Below, in pieces: positions 1 through 8,506 of a DNA stretch of 64,000 nucleotides (position 1 is the stretch's first letter; every line of letters starts with the position of its first letter). Made by a program: the position numbers and the translations under genes. This stretch comes from Aquidulcibacter paucihalophilus. GTDB lineage: Bacteria > Pseudomonadota > Alphaproteobacteria > Caulobacterales > Aquidulcibacteraceae. The DNA lies in NCBI RefSeq assembly GCF_002105465.1, contig NZ_NCSQ01000058.1, positions 1 through 64,000 of the forward strand, written 5' to 3'. The notes under the pieces are model-generated. The model ran no database searches and was not told the DNA's origin. It worked only from the letters and a program-made list of their open reading frames with translations.

Positions 1-50
1 TCGCGGGGCAAAAGGTGTTGGGGGTGGGGTGAGGCCCCCCCTTAACGCTG

Positions 51-144
51 TCATCCCGGACGGCGAAGCCGATCCGGGATCATTTTCTCCATGTGTGCAT
101 CTGCGTAACGGGGTCCCCGCTCTGCGCTTCGCTCCGGCGGGGAC
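51..144. repeat. Two tandem intergenic palindromes
   Basis: Two hairpin-forming inverted repeats lie side by side in non-coding DNA. The first pairs atcccgga (53-60) with tccgggat (73-80) around a ggc/gcc inner stem. The second pairs gtccccgc (113-120) with gcggggac (137-144). This resembles the dispersed intergenic palindromes common in alphaproteobacterial chromosomes. No second copy was noticed in this window. Apart from these palindromes and the tig terminator, I see nothing coding in 1-463. Confidence 0.55.
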
Positions 145-404
145 GACGGTGGTTTTGGTTAGGTTTTTTATCTGGACGCGCTTTGGTGATCCCTCTGGTC
201 CACCAAACCGCCCGCGAACAATCGAATTTGGCCTTTGGGGCAGGCAGCGCCTGCACCAAAGCCTTCTAGAACAAAACAGCTATCCGCGATGCCATCCCCG
301 ATGGGGCAGTCCAGGCCTAGACCTCGTGCCGGAGAGTCCCACAAGGCTCCCGCTCGCAACGCACGCGCTGGCAGCCATGACATCGCATGCCGAGGGTGAT
401 AGGC

Positions 405-440
405 AAAGCAAAAGGCCCCGGTCGTTTGACCGAGGCCTTG
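405..440 (-). terminator. Rho-independent terminator of tig
   Basis: A near-perfect 12-bp stem (412-423 with 428-439) closes a 4-nt loop. Read on the minus strand it is followed by TTTTGCTTT. It starts about 25 bases after the tig stop codon, so it most likely ends the tig transcript. Confidence 0.75.
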
Positions 441-463
441 CACGGGAGAGATAGAAAACAGGT

Positions 464-1948
464 TTAGTCGGCTTTTTTCTTGGCGGGCGCCTTCTTCTTT
501 GGCGCTGGCTTTTCTTCGGCAGCGGCTTCAGCAGGTGCTTCCTCGGCAGGGGCGGCTTCCTTTTTGGCCTTCGCCTTGGCAGGTGCCTTTTTGGCAGGCT
601 TAGCCTCTGCTGCCGGGGCCACTTCATCTTCGCTTTCAAGTTCAGCGCGGGTTACCGTCACGTCGGTGACCTTGGCCATTTGCAGCACGAAGTCGACGAC
701 CTTTTCTTCATACAAAGGCGCGCGCAGGCTTGCGACCGCATTGGGGTTCTTTTGGAAGAACTCATATACTTGGCGCTCTTGGCCGGGATAACGCGAAGCT
801 TCGGCTTGGATGGCGCGGGCCACTTCTTCGTCCTTGACTTCCACGCCATTGACGCGGCCGAGCTCTGCCAAGACGAGGCCCAAACGGACACGACGCTCAG
901 CAATCTTGGTGTATTCGGCTTTCAACTCGTCTTCCGACTTGCCTGCATCTTCGGGATCTTCATTGCCGGCGGCCTTATCTTGCGTCACTTGAGCCCAAAT
1001 AGCTTCAAATTCAGCTGCCAACATTTTGGGTGGCAAGTCGAAGCTGTGGGTTGCGTCCAATGCGTCAAGCAACGAGCGTTTAGCCTTTTGACGCGACAAT
1101 TGCGCCAATTGATCTTCGATATTCTTCTTGATCGCGTCCTTCAGGGTCGCAAGATCCGACAGGCCGATAGTCTTGGCCAACTCATCGTCAATCTTGGTCT
1201 CCACAGGCTTTTTGACTTCAACCACGGTGACGTCAAAGGTAGCAGCTTTTCCGGCCAAAGTGGCGACGCCATATTCGGCTGGGAAGGTTACGTTCAAGAC
1301 CTTCTCATCGCCTGCCTTCACGCCAACCAATTGCTCTTCAAAGCCTGGAATATAGGTGTTGGAGCCCAGAACAACGGTCGAGCCATCGGCCTTGCCGCCG
1401 TCAAACTCAACGCCATCAATCTTGCCAACGAAGTTGCAGACAACCGCATCCCCATTGGCGGCCTTGCCCTTTTTCACTTCAAAGGATTGCGACTGCTTGG
1501 CGATCTCGGCCAAGGCTTCGTCGATTTCCGCTTCGGTGGCTTCAGCAACTGGGCGAGTGACTGACAGGCTTTGCAGATCGGCTGGGGTGAAGTCTGGCAT
1601 AATGTCGAGTTCGACGTCGAAGGTCAGGTCGGCTTTGCCGTCCATCACATCAGCCAGATTGCCCAAATTCTTCACATCGGGCTGGCTCGCTGCGCGGATG
1701 CCATTGGAAGAAACGGTGCCCTCAATGCCTTCTTGCACCAGTTCATTCAGCAATTCACCCAGGATGGACTTGCCATACATGCGCTTCACATGAACGACAG
1801 GGACTTTGCCTTTCCGGAAGCCCTTGATGTTCAATTGAGGGGCCAATTCTGCGATTTTGGCATCGGTACGCGTGGCAATCAGACTGGCGGCAAAGGTGAC
1901 GCCATAGACGCGGCTGAGGCCTTCTGCAGATTTTTCGACGATTTGCAT
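464..1948 (-). CDS. tig: Trigger factor, ribosome-associated chaperone
   Basis: Trigger factor binds the ribosome exit tunnel and holds nascent chains, and it has peptidyl-prolyl isomerase activity. The N-terminal ribosome-binding domain (about 1-150) carries the signature NIKGFRKGKVP near residue 40. The FKBP-type domain follows at about 155-250 (GDAVVCNFVGKIDGVEFDGG), then the alpha-helical chaperone domain to about 435. The 494-residue length exceeds the usual 430-450 because of a roughly 50-residue Lys/Ala/Pro/Glu tail ending KKKAPAKKKAD. The start has AGGA seven bases upstream on the minus strand. The gene is single with its own terminator; clpP, often adjacent in bacteria, is not visible here. 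Confidence 0.97.
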   Translation of the reverse strand: MQIVEKSAEGLSRVYGVTFAASLIATRTDAKIAELAPQLNIKGFRKGKVPVVHVKRMYGKSILGELLNELVQEGIEGTVSSNGIRAASQPDVKNLGNLADVMDGKADLTFDVELDIMPDFTPADLQSLSVTRPVAEATEAEIDEALAEIAKQSQSFEVKKGKAANGDAVVCNFVGKIDGVEFDGGKADGSTVVLGSNTYIPGFEEQLVGVKAGDEKVLNVTFPAEYGVATLAGKAATFDVTVVEVKKPVETKIDDELAKTIGLSDLATLKDAIKKNIEDQLAQLSRQKAKRSLLDALDATHSFDLPPKMLAAEFEAIWAQVTQDKAAGNEDPEDAGKSEDELKAEYTKIAERRVRLGLVLAELGRVNGVEVKDEEVARAIQAEASRYPGQERQVYEFFQKNPNAVASLRAPLYEEKVVDFVLQMAKVTDVTVTRAELESEDEVAPAAEAKPAKKAPAKAKAKKEAAPAEEAPAEAAAEEKPAPKKKAPAKKKAD

Positions 1949-2067
1949 GATGATGTCCTAAACAGGAAGCGGATTACGCGGGTTGATGGAATGATGTGGG
2001 GGCGGCTGCCCGCATGGTGCGCGCCTATGCCACGATGTGGAGCCCGTGTCTATGGGAGGTGCAGTAA

Positions 2068-2081
2068 CTGGTGCGGTCGGG
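2068..2081. repeat. Distal copy of tRNA-Leu 3'-end repeat (att-like)
   Basis: The 14 bases ctggtgcggtcggg are identical and in the same orientation to 3214-3227, which covers the CCA end, discriminator, acceptor strand and first T-stem bases of tRNA-Leu. The copy is non-coding here. Its position is what integration at a tRNA 3' end would leave behind: the tRNA stays intact at one junction and a short copy marks the other. No integrase gene remains between the two. Confidence 0.6.
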
Positions 2082-2220
2082 CCTTTGGACCGAGAAGCTG
2101 TCCAATCCGAACGTCAACCGTTTAGGGGATCTTTTGGCCAGCATGCAGGGCGACTTCATTCCAACTGTCCCCAGTGCCGCATGTGGCGGTAAATTATCTA
2201 AGGCTGAATAGTATTTTACG

Positions 2221-2249
2221 TTGACCCTAAAGGCGGTGCGTTGTTAGAG
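2221..2249 (+). promoter_or_regulatory. Possible promoter of the methyltransferase gene
   Basis: TTGACC (2221-2226) is a good -35 match, followed after 17 bases by a weak -10, TTAGAG (2244-2249). It is 38 bases before the start codon. Apart from this and the 14-bp repeat at 2068, I see nothing else in the stretch 1949-2286 between the divergent tig and methyltransferase genes. Confidence 0.3.
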
Positions 2250-2286
2250 GGATGTTTTTAAATCTTGAGTTTCAAGGATATGGATC

Positions 2287-3087
2287 ATGTCAATCAGTGA
2301 CCTTTCCCCACCGCAGGGCTTTGCAAAATCTGACCCATTGCAGTGGATCAGCAATGATACATTCAAGGTCAAAGACTATCTCTTCCAATCATCTCACTTC
2401 GGAGCAGAGCGCAAAGACGCCGAGGCAATCGGAGCCTTCTGGATCATGAAAAATCCAGATTTATTAGCCTTGTATTATGATTGGGTGGTGCCTTTAGCGC
2501 CCAAGAAAGTTGTTGAAGTGGGCGTCGCCGGTGGGGGTGCTGCAGCCTTGTTGATGGAGTGGTTCCATCCTGAAACGCTCTGCCTTATCGACATCGAGGA
2601 CCATACGACGCCAAACTTTAAAAACTATCTGAAAACTGAATCCGGCAAGAACATTCGTTGCTTTTTAAATGTGGATCAAAGCAATAAGACCCGCTTGGAA
2701 CAGGTGATAAAGAGCGAGTTTCAAGACGAGAAACTGGACCTCGTTATCGACGATGCAAGCCATCTTTATGAGCCCAGCCTTGCAACCTTTGAAACCTTGT
2801 TTCCAAAGCTAAAGCCAAATGGCCTCTATATCATTGAGGACTGGGGATGGAGCCATTGGCAAGGCGATTATTGGCAAGGCGTTGATGCACCTTGGAGAAG
2901 TCTTGCTGGCCTGTCCAATCTGGTGTTTCAATGCATCATGGCCAGCGCCTCCCGGCCTAGTTGGATCACCAAGGTTGTGAGTACACCGGCGGGAACTGTG
3001 GTATTTCGGGGGCCAGACGAAATTCCCCCCCAGACACCTATTGAAGACTATTATTTCAATCGCGGAAAAAAATTCACCCCCTTCTAG
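2287..3087 (+). CDS. Class I SAM-dependent methyltransferase
   Basis: A 266-residue soluble protein with a Rossmann methyltransferase core. Motif I, VVEVGVAGGGAAALL, lies near residue 75, an acidic strand end LIDIED about 25 residues later, and LVIDDASHLYEP near 155 followed by GLYIIEDW. This pattern resembles the CmcI/Methyltransf_24-type families often linked to surface glycans or secondary metabolites; the substrate cannot be read from sequence. AAGGA stands 8 bases before the chosen ATG. Its G+C is visibly lower than the core genes. It is the only gene between the 14-bp direct repeats at 2068 and 3214, so it may be cargo of a small tRNA-targeted element. Confidence 0.75.
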   Translation: MSISDLSPPQGFAKSDPLQWISNDTFKVKDYLFQSSHFGAERKDAEAIGAFWIMKNPDLLALYYDWVVPLAPKKVVEVGVAGGGAAALLMEWFHPETLCLIDIEDHTTPNFKNYLKTESGKNIRCFLNVDQSNKTRLEQVIKSEFQDEKLDLVIDDASHLYEPSLATFETLFPKLKPNGLYIIEDWGWSHWQGDYWQGVDAPWRSLAGLSNLVFQCIMASASRPSWITKVVSTPAGTVVFRGPDEIPPQTPIEDYYFNRGKKFTPF

Positions 3088-3213
3088 TCGTTTTGGGCGG
3101 TGAGGCGCGATTGTATGGGGCGGACGACTTAGGTGGCTGAAAGCGGCAACCCCAGATTATCTCGTGCGCAATAACCCAAGGTTTTTCAGCTCGAAAGCCA
3201 GTCACGTCGAAGG

Positions 3214-3227
3214 CTGGTGCGGTCGGG
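3214..3227. repeat. Proximal copy of tRNA-Leu 3'-end repeat (att-like)
   Basis: Partner of the direct repeat at 2068-2081. Bases 3215-3217 are the complement of the encoded CCA end, 3218 the discriminator and 3219-3225 the acceptor strand. The 1.1 kb between the copies holds only the methyltransferase gene. Confidence 0.6.
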
Positions 3228-3299
3228 GGGAGTCGAACCCCCACGCCTTGCGGCGCTGGAACCTAAATCCAGTGCGTCTGCCAGTTCCGCCACGACCGC
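3215..3299 (-). tRNA. tRNA-Leu (UAG anticodon)
   Basis: A full cloverleaf can be drawn on the minus strand: acceptor GCGGTCG/CGACCGC, anticodon stem CTGGA/TCCAG with loop TTTAGGT giving anticodon UAG, a long variable arm (CGCCGCAAGGCG) typical of class II leucine tRNA, T-arm GGGGGTTCGACTCCCCC, discriminator A and an encoded CCA. It decodes CUA. The rest of 3088-3520 holds no gene that I can support. Confidence 0.96.
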
Positions 3300-3520
3300 G
3301 TTCCGCTGGCGCTTTTGGGCCAAGCTGGCGCGCGGGTCAACCAAGGGGTGCAGGTAGGGCTGCCCTGCCCTATCTTCACCTGCGAAGCTAAGGGCCAGAG
3401 ACTATGACGCAATCTTAGTAAAGTAAGGGGATTCCTCGCAAAAACGGTCAAATTTGCTGGGAATCTGTTGCATATTCTGAGATAAGGCTAGCCAAGAACC
3501 TCGCAGGGCCAGAAAGTAAC

Positions 3521-3787
3521 ATGTCCGACTTTGATGTCGCTTATGACAAAAACGCGGATGTCTTGTACATCTCAACCAAGCTGACGGGGCCGAGCTACAC
3601 GTCGGAAGGCGAGGATGGCATTGTATGGAGCCATCAGGTCGCCGATGGCCGTTTGGTGAGTATGACGGTGCTGAATTTTAACGCACGCTGGCAGAGCCGC
3701 CTCGCCCAATTGACCGAGCAACTCACCGAACAATTATACGCCCCGGGCCCTGTAGGTCCGATGGGTCACGCCGGTTCAGCGAATTGA
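3521..3787 (+). CDS. DUF2283 family small protein, copy A
   Basis: An 88-residue protein with the DUF2283-type opening YDKNADVLYI followed by DGIVW and the motif DGRLVSMTVL. Family members are small beta-rich proteins often near toxin-antitoxin-like genes; their biochemical role is not established. By hand alignment about 40 of the first 76 residues match copy B at 5378, and the two share GCCAGAA just upstream of the start, so they look like a diverged duplication. The tail (APGPVGPMGHAG) is not shared. The gene converges on the AlbA_2-type gene that separates the two copies. Confidence 0.7.
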   Translation: MSDFDVAYDKNADVLYISTKLTGPSYTSEGEDGIVWSHQVADGRLVSMTVLNFNARWQSRLAQLTEQLTEQLYAPGPVGPMGHAGSAN

Positions 3788-3854
3788 CTATGAAAATAGA
3801 TAGATTGAAAAGACCTAGGCCATCCAAATCTTCGTCAAAGCGACTGTTTGATTG

Positions 3855-5234
3855 TTAGTACTTCTTCATTTTTTCAATCTCTTCGGAAACCAAGGACTTT
3901 GGTAATTCATAAAAGGCGAACAAATCGTAGAGTGGAGATAGCCACTGGTGGATAATCTCTGGCAAATTGGATCTGACAAAGCCAGGCTCCACAGTGGTTT
4001 TCAGTTCAATGCTGTTCTGCCGAGCAATGCGTTCATACCAAATGTCTCGACTGCCTTCCAGGCTCATTAACGAGCGATCAGATAGGCCTTCAAAGCGTGC
4101 CAAAAAGTCTATCGACACCGTTTCAGTAGACAGATTGCTAGAAAGCTGTGCGGCATGCAGCATGACCTCTCCCATTCGCCAAACTGGTAAGGTTAGATCA
4201 AATACTTGGCCTGGCACAATTGAGCGCCCTAATGCACCATGTCGCTCCGGACTTAAACTATCTTCTAGATATCCTCGCAACAAGAAGGCAAATCCCCTCG
4301 GTGAAATACGCCAAAAATCAGAATGGGCCGGATCAGACTGCTCACGCTCCTGTCTTTTTCGGCCAAGCCAACACTCGACCGCTCCATCACTTTGATAGGG
4401 CGCAATCTCAGTTGGGTTTGGCAACCAAAATGGTGGCCAGCCGGTATGACGGACGACACTGCGTTTAAGAACTTCGAGAAACTGAGCCGGCGGAAATGAT
4501 TTCAAGTCACCGTTGATCCGATAGGCAACCCAATAGTATCCGTTTGGACATCTGGCGGGCGCATCGGCCGGCAACGTATCCACCAAGGATTGCCAGTTCT
4601 TCAAGCAATCAGCTGCCCACGCGTCTAATTCCGCTACCCCTGAACTCGCTGTTGAAGTACTAACCGAGCCCGAGATTACACGCCGAATTTGATCAAGCAA
4701 CTCGTCGCGGCGATTACTAATGCATCTGCCCAAGAGTTGATCCCATTCAACAGAGGTTAATGGCACCTCACTTTTTGGACCAGCCTTTCGTATATAAATC
4801 GCATTGTTCTCAACTTTCTGTCCATTTGGACCAGATCGCTTTGCCCTTATGGGTACTCCGTGCCCACCGGGTATCGAAACAATAGGAAACAAACTTCCAC
4901 TGAATGGCCCACTAGTTGCCTTCACAAGCCGTGATGATACGTGAAACGGCGGGTCAGCAAACGATTGAATTATACCATTTAGTATATCCTGCCGGTATCC
5001 GGCTAAACTTTCAGGCCGATTTAGGGATTCCACTGCTCCCTCTTCTCGCTCATCTAGCCCGATTATTATGTAGCCGCCACCGTGGTTGGCGAGAGCTAGT
5101 GCTGCTTTTGCAAAATTCGCTTTATCCTCAGCGTTGTCTCGTAAATCCAACCAACCCTTCAATTCAATTTCAAGGGTTTCTATGGGGCCAATTAAAAGCT
5201 CACTTAGACGGTATCGTAGATCATTGCTTTGCAT
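3855..5234 (-). CDS. AlbA_2 (Schlafen-type) domain protein
   Basis: A 459-residue protein whose N-terminal 150 residues look like an AlbA_2/Schlafen domain: E22-x-E24-x-K26 (IEIELKGWLDL), then FAKAALALANHGGGYIIIGLDE, the usual arrangement of acidic-x-lysine and glycine-rich strand. AlbA_2 proteins bind nucleic acid or nucleotide and include regulators and phage-defence components. The roughly 300-residue C-terminal part is not recognised and no AAA ATPase motif is visible. G+C and codon use look lower and more mixed than in the flanking core genes, suggesting acquisition. It sits alone on the minus strand between two DUF2283 paralogues. A defence role is inference only. Confidence 0.65.
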   Translation of the reverse strand: MQSNDLRYRLSELLIGPIETLEIELKGWLDLRDNAEDKANFAKAALALANHGGGYIIIGLDEREEGAVESLNRPESLAGYRQDILNGIIQSFADPPFHVSSRLVKATSGPFSGSLFPIVSIPGGHGVPIRAKRSGPNGQKVENNAIYIRKAGPKSEVPLTSVEWDQLLGRCISNRRDELLDQIRRVISGSVSTSTASSGVAELDAWAADCLKNWQSLVDTLPADAPARCPNGYYWVAYRINGDLKSFPPAQFLEVLKRSVVRHTGWPPFWLPNPTEIAPYQSDGAVECWLGRKRQEREQSDPAHSDFWRISPRGFAFLLRGYLEDSLSPERHGALGRSIVPGQVFDLTLPVWRMGEVMLHAAQLSSNLSTETVSIDFLARFEGLSDRSLMSLEGSRDIWYERIARQNSIELKTTVEPGFVRSNLPEIIHQWLSPLYDLFAFYELPKSLVSEEIEKMKKY

Positions 5235-5377
5235 AAACTAAAGGCTACCTTAAATTTAAGATATATCAATACCGCCAGTCAATTTTTGATTGGGGCCGTG
5301 GATTTCAGCAAAACTACTTTGGCAAGTACCGGGAAGTCTGCTTTATTCAAGCCAGTCCCCCTCGGAGCCAGAAGCGA

Positions 5378-5644
5378 ATGACTGAGTTCAAAGTCACCTA
5401 CGATCAGCGGGCCGATGTCCTTTATGTCACGACTGGGTCGAATGGGCCCAGTTTGGCGACAGAGGGAGACGATGGAATTGTTTGGCGATATTTGAGTGCG
5501 GATGGTCGCCTTGTGGGCATGACTGTTCTGGATTTTGAATCCTATTGGAAACAGCATTTGACCCAATTGACCGATCAATTAGCGAACAGATTTCAAGTTC
5601 CAATAGACCTAGCTCAGACAACTTTATCGAGCCAAGCCCGTTAA
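5378..5644 (+). CDS. DUF2283 family small protein, copy B
   Basis: An 88-residue paralogue of the protein at 3521, with YDQRADVLYV, EGDDGIVW and DGRLVGMTVLDF conserved at the same spacing. The C-terminal quarter differs. It is divergent from the AlbA_2-type gene (143 bases between starts) and converges on the acyl-CoA-dehydrogenase-like gene only 9 bases downstream. Function unknown. Keeping both copies at full length with conserved cores suggests both are functional. Confidence 0.7.
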   Translation: MTEFKVTYDQRADVLYVTTGSNGPSLATEGDDGIVWRYLSADGRLVGMTVLDFESYWKQHLTQLTDQLANRFQVPIDLAQTTLSSQAR

Positions 5645-5653
5645 CTCAGCCAA

Positions 5654-6799
5654 TTAAAGCTGGCCATAATCACCCTCGATGCCGAGTAGGGCGCGGCCTG
5701 CGAGTTCGAGGCTGCCGGGGGCGACCATGATGTGCTGGGTGGCGACATGGGCGTCGCGGAAACGGCGTTGCAGGGTGCAGCTCTCATAGACAGAAGTGCC
5801 GCCGCCCAAATCATGCATCATGCGGGTGATGTCGGCACTGGTGCGTACCGCGTGGGTAGCCGCAATGCGCAGGTTCGCGCGGTCTTCCAGCGTCAAGGCC
5901 CCCGTGCGGCTGGCCCCTTCATAAGCGGTCTCGGCGCTATCGAGCAGATAGGTCCGCGCGGCCCGCAATAGGCCCTCGGCCTTGGCGACTTCGACTTGGG
6001 TAGAGGCCCGCTCTGCCAAGGGGCGACGGGCACCTGTTGGCACTTTGCCACCGGCAAGCCCGACTAACTCATCAATCGCGCCACGGGCATTGCCAAGTGC
6101 GACGGCCGCAATCGACATGGCGAGTAGCCCAAACGCCGGGAACGCATAAAGAGGCCGCTCAATTCGCGCCTTATCGTCGCTCAGGGAAACCGAGCGGTCT
6201 GCTGGGATCAGGACGTCGGTCACCGCCAAGTCGCCACTACCCGAGCCCTTCATGCCAAACGCATGCCAAGTATCGATGAGTTCAACTTGATCGCGCTCAA
6301 ACCACATCATGCGCGCTTGGGGTGGCCCATCACCCACGGTCAAAGCTCCACCGACAAGCCATGCACAATTGGCGCTGCCTGAGCCCCAATTCCACCGCCC
6401 CGTCACACGGTACTGATCGCCCTCGCGCACCGCCTTGCCCTTAGGTGCAAACACACCGCCGGTAATGATCGTGGGATCTGCCCAGATTGTGCGCGCATGA
6501 TGATCTGGCAGATAGGCTGCATTGATGGCCGTGGTTGCGCCAATCATGATACACCAACCGACTGAAGCTTGGGCATTGCCCATCACCTCAATGATCTCGA
6601 TCATCCGCGCTGGCGCTAATTCGAGACCGCCATAATCTGCGGGCAACGCCATGCGGAAAAAGCCTGCGTCGGCCAGAGTTCTGGCAAGGTCAGCGGGTAA
6701 ACGACGCGCAGACTCAATCTCATCGGCACGTGCGGCGACTGTGGCTTTCAGGGCATGGGCTTGGGCAAGTAGGTCGGTCATAGGGCTACACTGACCCAT
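5654..6799 (-). CDS. Acyl-CoA dehydrogenase-fold flavoprotein
   Basis: A 381-residue protein of the acyl-CoA dehydrogenase superfamily, nearest to the flavin-dependent monooxygenase branch (HsaA/DszC-like). Visible are the N-terminal ADAGFFRMALPADYGG, a middle beta domain with TGRWNWGSGSANCAW, and the C-terminal LQRRFRDAHVATQHIM typical of that branch. The classical catalytic glutamate of true acyl-CoA dehydrogenases is not evident, so a hydroxylase or oxidase role is as likely as dehydrogenation. The start is uncertain: an in-frame ATG at 6781 gives MTDLLAQAHAL, a more usual beginning, but neither ATG has a convincing ribosome-binding site. Confidence 0.8.
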   Translation of the reverse strand: MGQCSPMTDLLAQAHALKATVAARADEIESARRLPADLARTLADAGFFRMALPADYGGLELAPARMIEIIEVMGNAQASVGWCIMIGATTAINAAYLPDHHARTIWADPTIITGGVFAPKGKAVREGDQYRVTGRWNWGSGSANCAWLVGGALTVGDGPPQARMMWFERDQVELIDTWHAFGMKGSGSGDLAVTDVLIPADRSVSLSDDKARIERPLYAFPAFGLLAMSIAAVALGNARGAIDELVGLAGGKVPTGARRPLAERASTQVEVAKAEGLLRAARTYLLDSAETAYEGASRTGALTLEDRANLRIAATHAVRTSADITRMMHDLGGGTSVYESCTLQRRFRDAHVATQHIMVAPGSLELAGRALLGIEGDYGQL

Positions 6800-6837
6800 T
6801 CCGCCCGGATCGACAAGGACCTTGGGAGAGACGAGAA

Positions 6838-7572
6838 TTACTCCCCCTCGTCTTCTTCCATCTCATAATTGCCAAAGACGTTTTGCACGTCGTCATCATC
6901 TTCCAAGATGTCGATCAGTTTGCGCAGGCTGGTGGCGGCATCGCCCGTTACCTCTATGCGGGCATGGGGCCGCCAGACGACATTGGCCGCCTCTGCATCG
7001 CCAAAGCGTTCGGCCAAGGCGGTGGAGACTTCGCTCACTGTTTCAAACGTACAGGTGATGGTATGGCCGTCCGCATCGCTTTCCACGTCATCGGCGCCAG
7101 CCTCAAGGGCGGCTTCCATCATATCGTCTTCGCTGGCAGCAGAGGCAGGATAAAAGATCTCGCCCACGCGATCAAAGCCCGAGATGACCGAGTTGGTTGT
7201 GCCGAGATTGCCGCCCGCTTTGCTCAGATAGCTACGGATATTGCCGCCGGTACGGTTCAAATTATCGGTCAAAGTCTCGATGATCAGGCCAATGCCGCCG
7301 GGGGCATAGCCCTCATAGCGCACCATCTTGTAATCTTCGCCACCCGCTGCAGAAGCTTGGCTGATAGCGCGTTCAATGCGGTCTTTGGGCATGGATACAG
7401 CGCGTGCATTGGTAACCGCCAAACGCAGACGGGGGTTCATGGCAGGGTCTGGAGCACCCAGTTTCGCGGCGGTGGTGATTTCGCGGGCGATCTTGGTAAA
7501 GGCTTTGGCGCGCAGGGCATCCTGACGCCCTTTACGGTGCATGGTGTTCTTATATTTCGAATGGCCGGCCAT
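6838..7572 (-). CDS. yebC: YebC/PmpR family protein
   Basis: A 244-residue member of the YebC/TACO1 family, recognised by the N-terminal [19 protein letters not shown] and the [16 protein letters not shown] block. Proteins of this family have been described both as transcriptional regulators and as translation factors that relieve ribosome stalling. The protein ends in an acidic tail (YEMEEDEGE). Length is normal. It heads a run of minus-strand genes but lies 98 bases from the ymdB-type gene upstream; in many bacteria yebC neighbours ruvC, which is not seen here. Confidence 0.95.
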   Translation of the reverse strand: MAGHSKYKNTMHRKGRQDALRAKAFTKIAREITTAAKLGAPDPAMNPRLRLAVTNARAVSMPKDRIERAISQASAAGGEDYKMVRYEGYAPGGIGLIIETLTDNLNRTGGNIRSYLSKAGGNLGTTNSVISGFDRVGEIFYPASAASEDDMMEAALEAGADDVESDADGHTITCTFETVSEVSTALAERFGDAEAANVVWRPHARIEVTGDAATSLRKLIDILEDDDDVQNVFGNYEMEEDEGE

Positions 7573-7670
7573 GGTCGGATCTATCTCTTGAGTTTGGTAG
7601 GTGGGTTGCGGGCTGCGATGTAGCAGGGTGTGGTGGAAGTTGCCACAAGATGGTGCTGTTGGACGCGTGA

Positions 7671-8495
7671 CTAGGCATCCACCAGTGGCACGGTTTGCTT
7701 AAGCCCAACCCCGACACGTATGGGCTCAGCCCGCAAGGCAAGTCCTGTCTTATCATCGGTCTCAACAAAGATGCCGGATGCTAAGCCCTGACCTTCGGCA
7801 GGCTCGTGGCGCTGATAGGGCATGCGAGAGGAAAGCTTGCGCACCGCGATATGCTTATTCATGCCGATCACGCTGTCATAATCCCCGCACATGCCAAGCT
7901 CTGTCTGAAACGCCGTTCCGGCTGGCAGGATGCGGGTGTCGGCGGTGGGCACATGGGTGTGGGTGCCAAAGACAAGGCTGGCGCGGCCATCGAGGAAATG
8001 GCCCATGCCCTGCTTCTCGCTCGTGGCTTCGCCATGCACTTCCACGATCACTGCATCGGCAACCAGACCCAAGGGGCTTGCCTGCACTTCACGCTCCACC
8101 GCGCTGAACGGGCAGTCGAGCGCATCCATGAAGACGCGGCCCATAACGGTCACGACCAGCACATTGCGGTCGCCCATTTGAAACAGATTAGCCCCGCGAC
8201 CGGGAGCCCGTGTCAAAGGTGGATAATTGGCTGCCCGCAAGAGGCGTGGCTCGCGATCAATATAGGCAATCGCCTCACGCTGGTCCCAAGCATGATTGCC
8301 CAGGGTCAAACAATCGGCACCGGCCTCAAACAATTCATTGGCGATAGATTCAGTCAGACCAAAGCCGCCGGCAGCATTCTCCGCATTCACGCCAACAAAA
8401 TCGAGGCGTAAGCGCCGCTTTAAGTCCGGCAAGCGCTCGCAAAGCGCCACTCTGCCAGCACGGCCCACCACATCGCCAAAAAAAGCAAGTCTCAT
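7671..8495 (-). CDS. TIGR00282/YmdB-type metallophosphoesterase
   Basis: A 274-residue cytoplasmic phosphodiesterase. The metal-binding motifs are plain: [11 protein letters not shown] at residues 5-15, NAENAAGG near 40, LGNHAWD near 68 and [10 protein letters not shown] near 170. Family members such as YmdB of Bacillus hydrolyse 2',3'-cyclic nucleotides and influence developmental switches. The gene lies 11 bases downstream of fau on the same strand, so the two are probably cotranscribed. That pairing is common in alphaproteobacteria. Confidence 0.9.
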   Translation of the reverse strand: MRLAFFGDVVGRAGRVALCERLPDLKRRLRLDFVGVNAENAAGGFGLTESIANELFEAGADCLTLGNHAWDQREAIAYIDREPRLLRAANYPPLTRAPGRGANLFQMGDRNVLVVTVMGRVFMDALDCPFSAVEREVQASPLGLVADAVIVEVHGEATSEKQGMGHFLDGRASLVFGTHTHVPTADTRILPAGTAFQTELGMCGDYDSVIGMNKHIAVRKLSSRMPYQRHEPAEGQGLASGIFVETDDKTGLALRAEPIRVGVGLKQTVPLVDA

Positions 8496-8506
8496 TCTAT
8501 CCCACT

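Noticed and set aside
680-1564. 294-residue open frame on the plus strand
   Set aside because: It lies wholly antisense to tig and shows no recognisable protein pattern; a shadow of tig codon bias.
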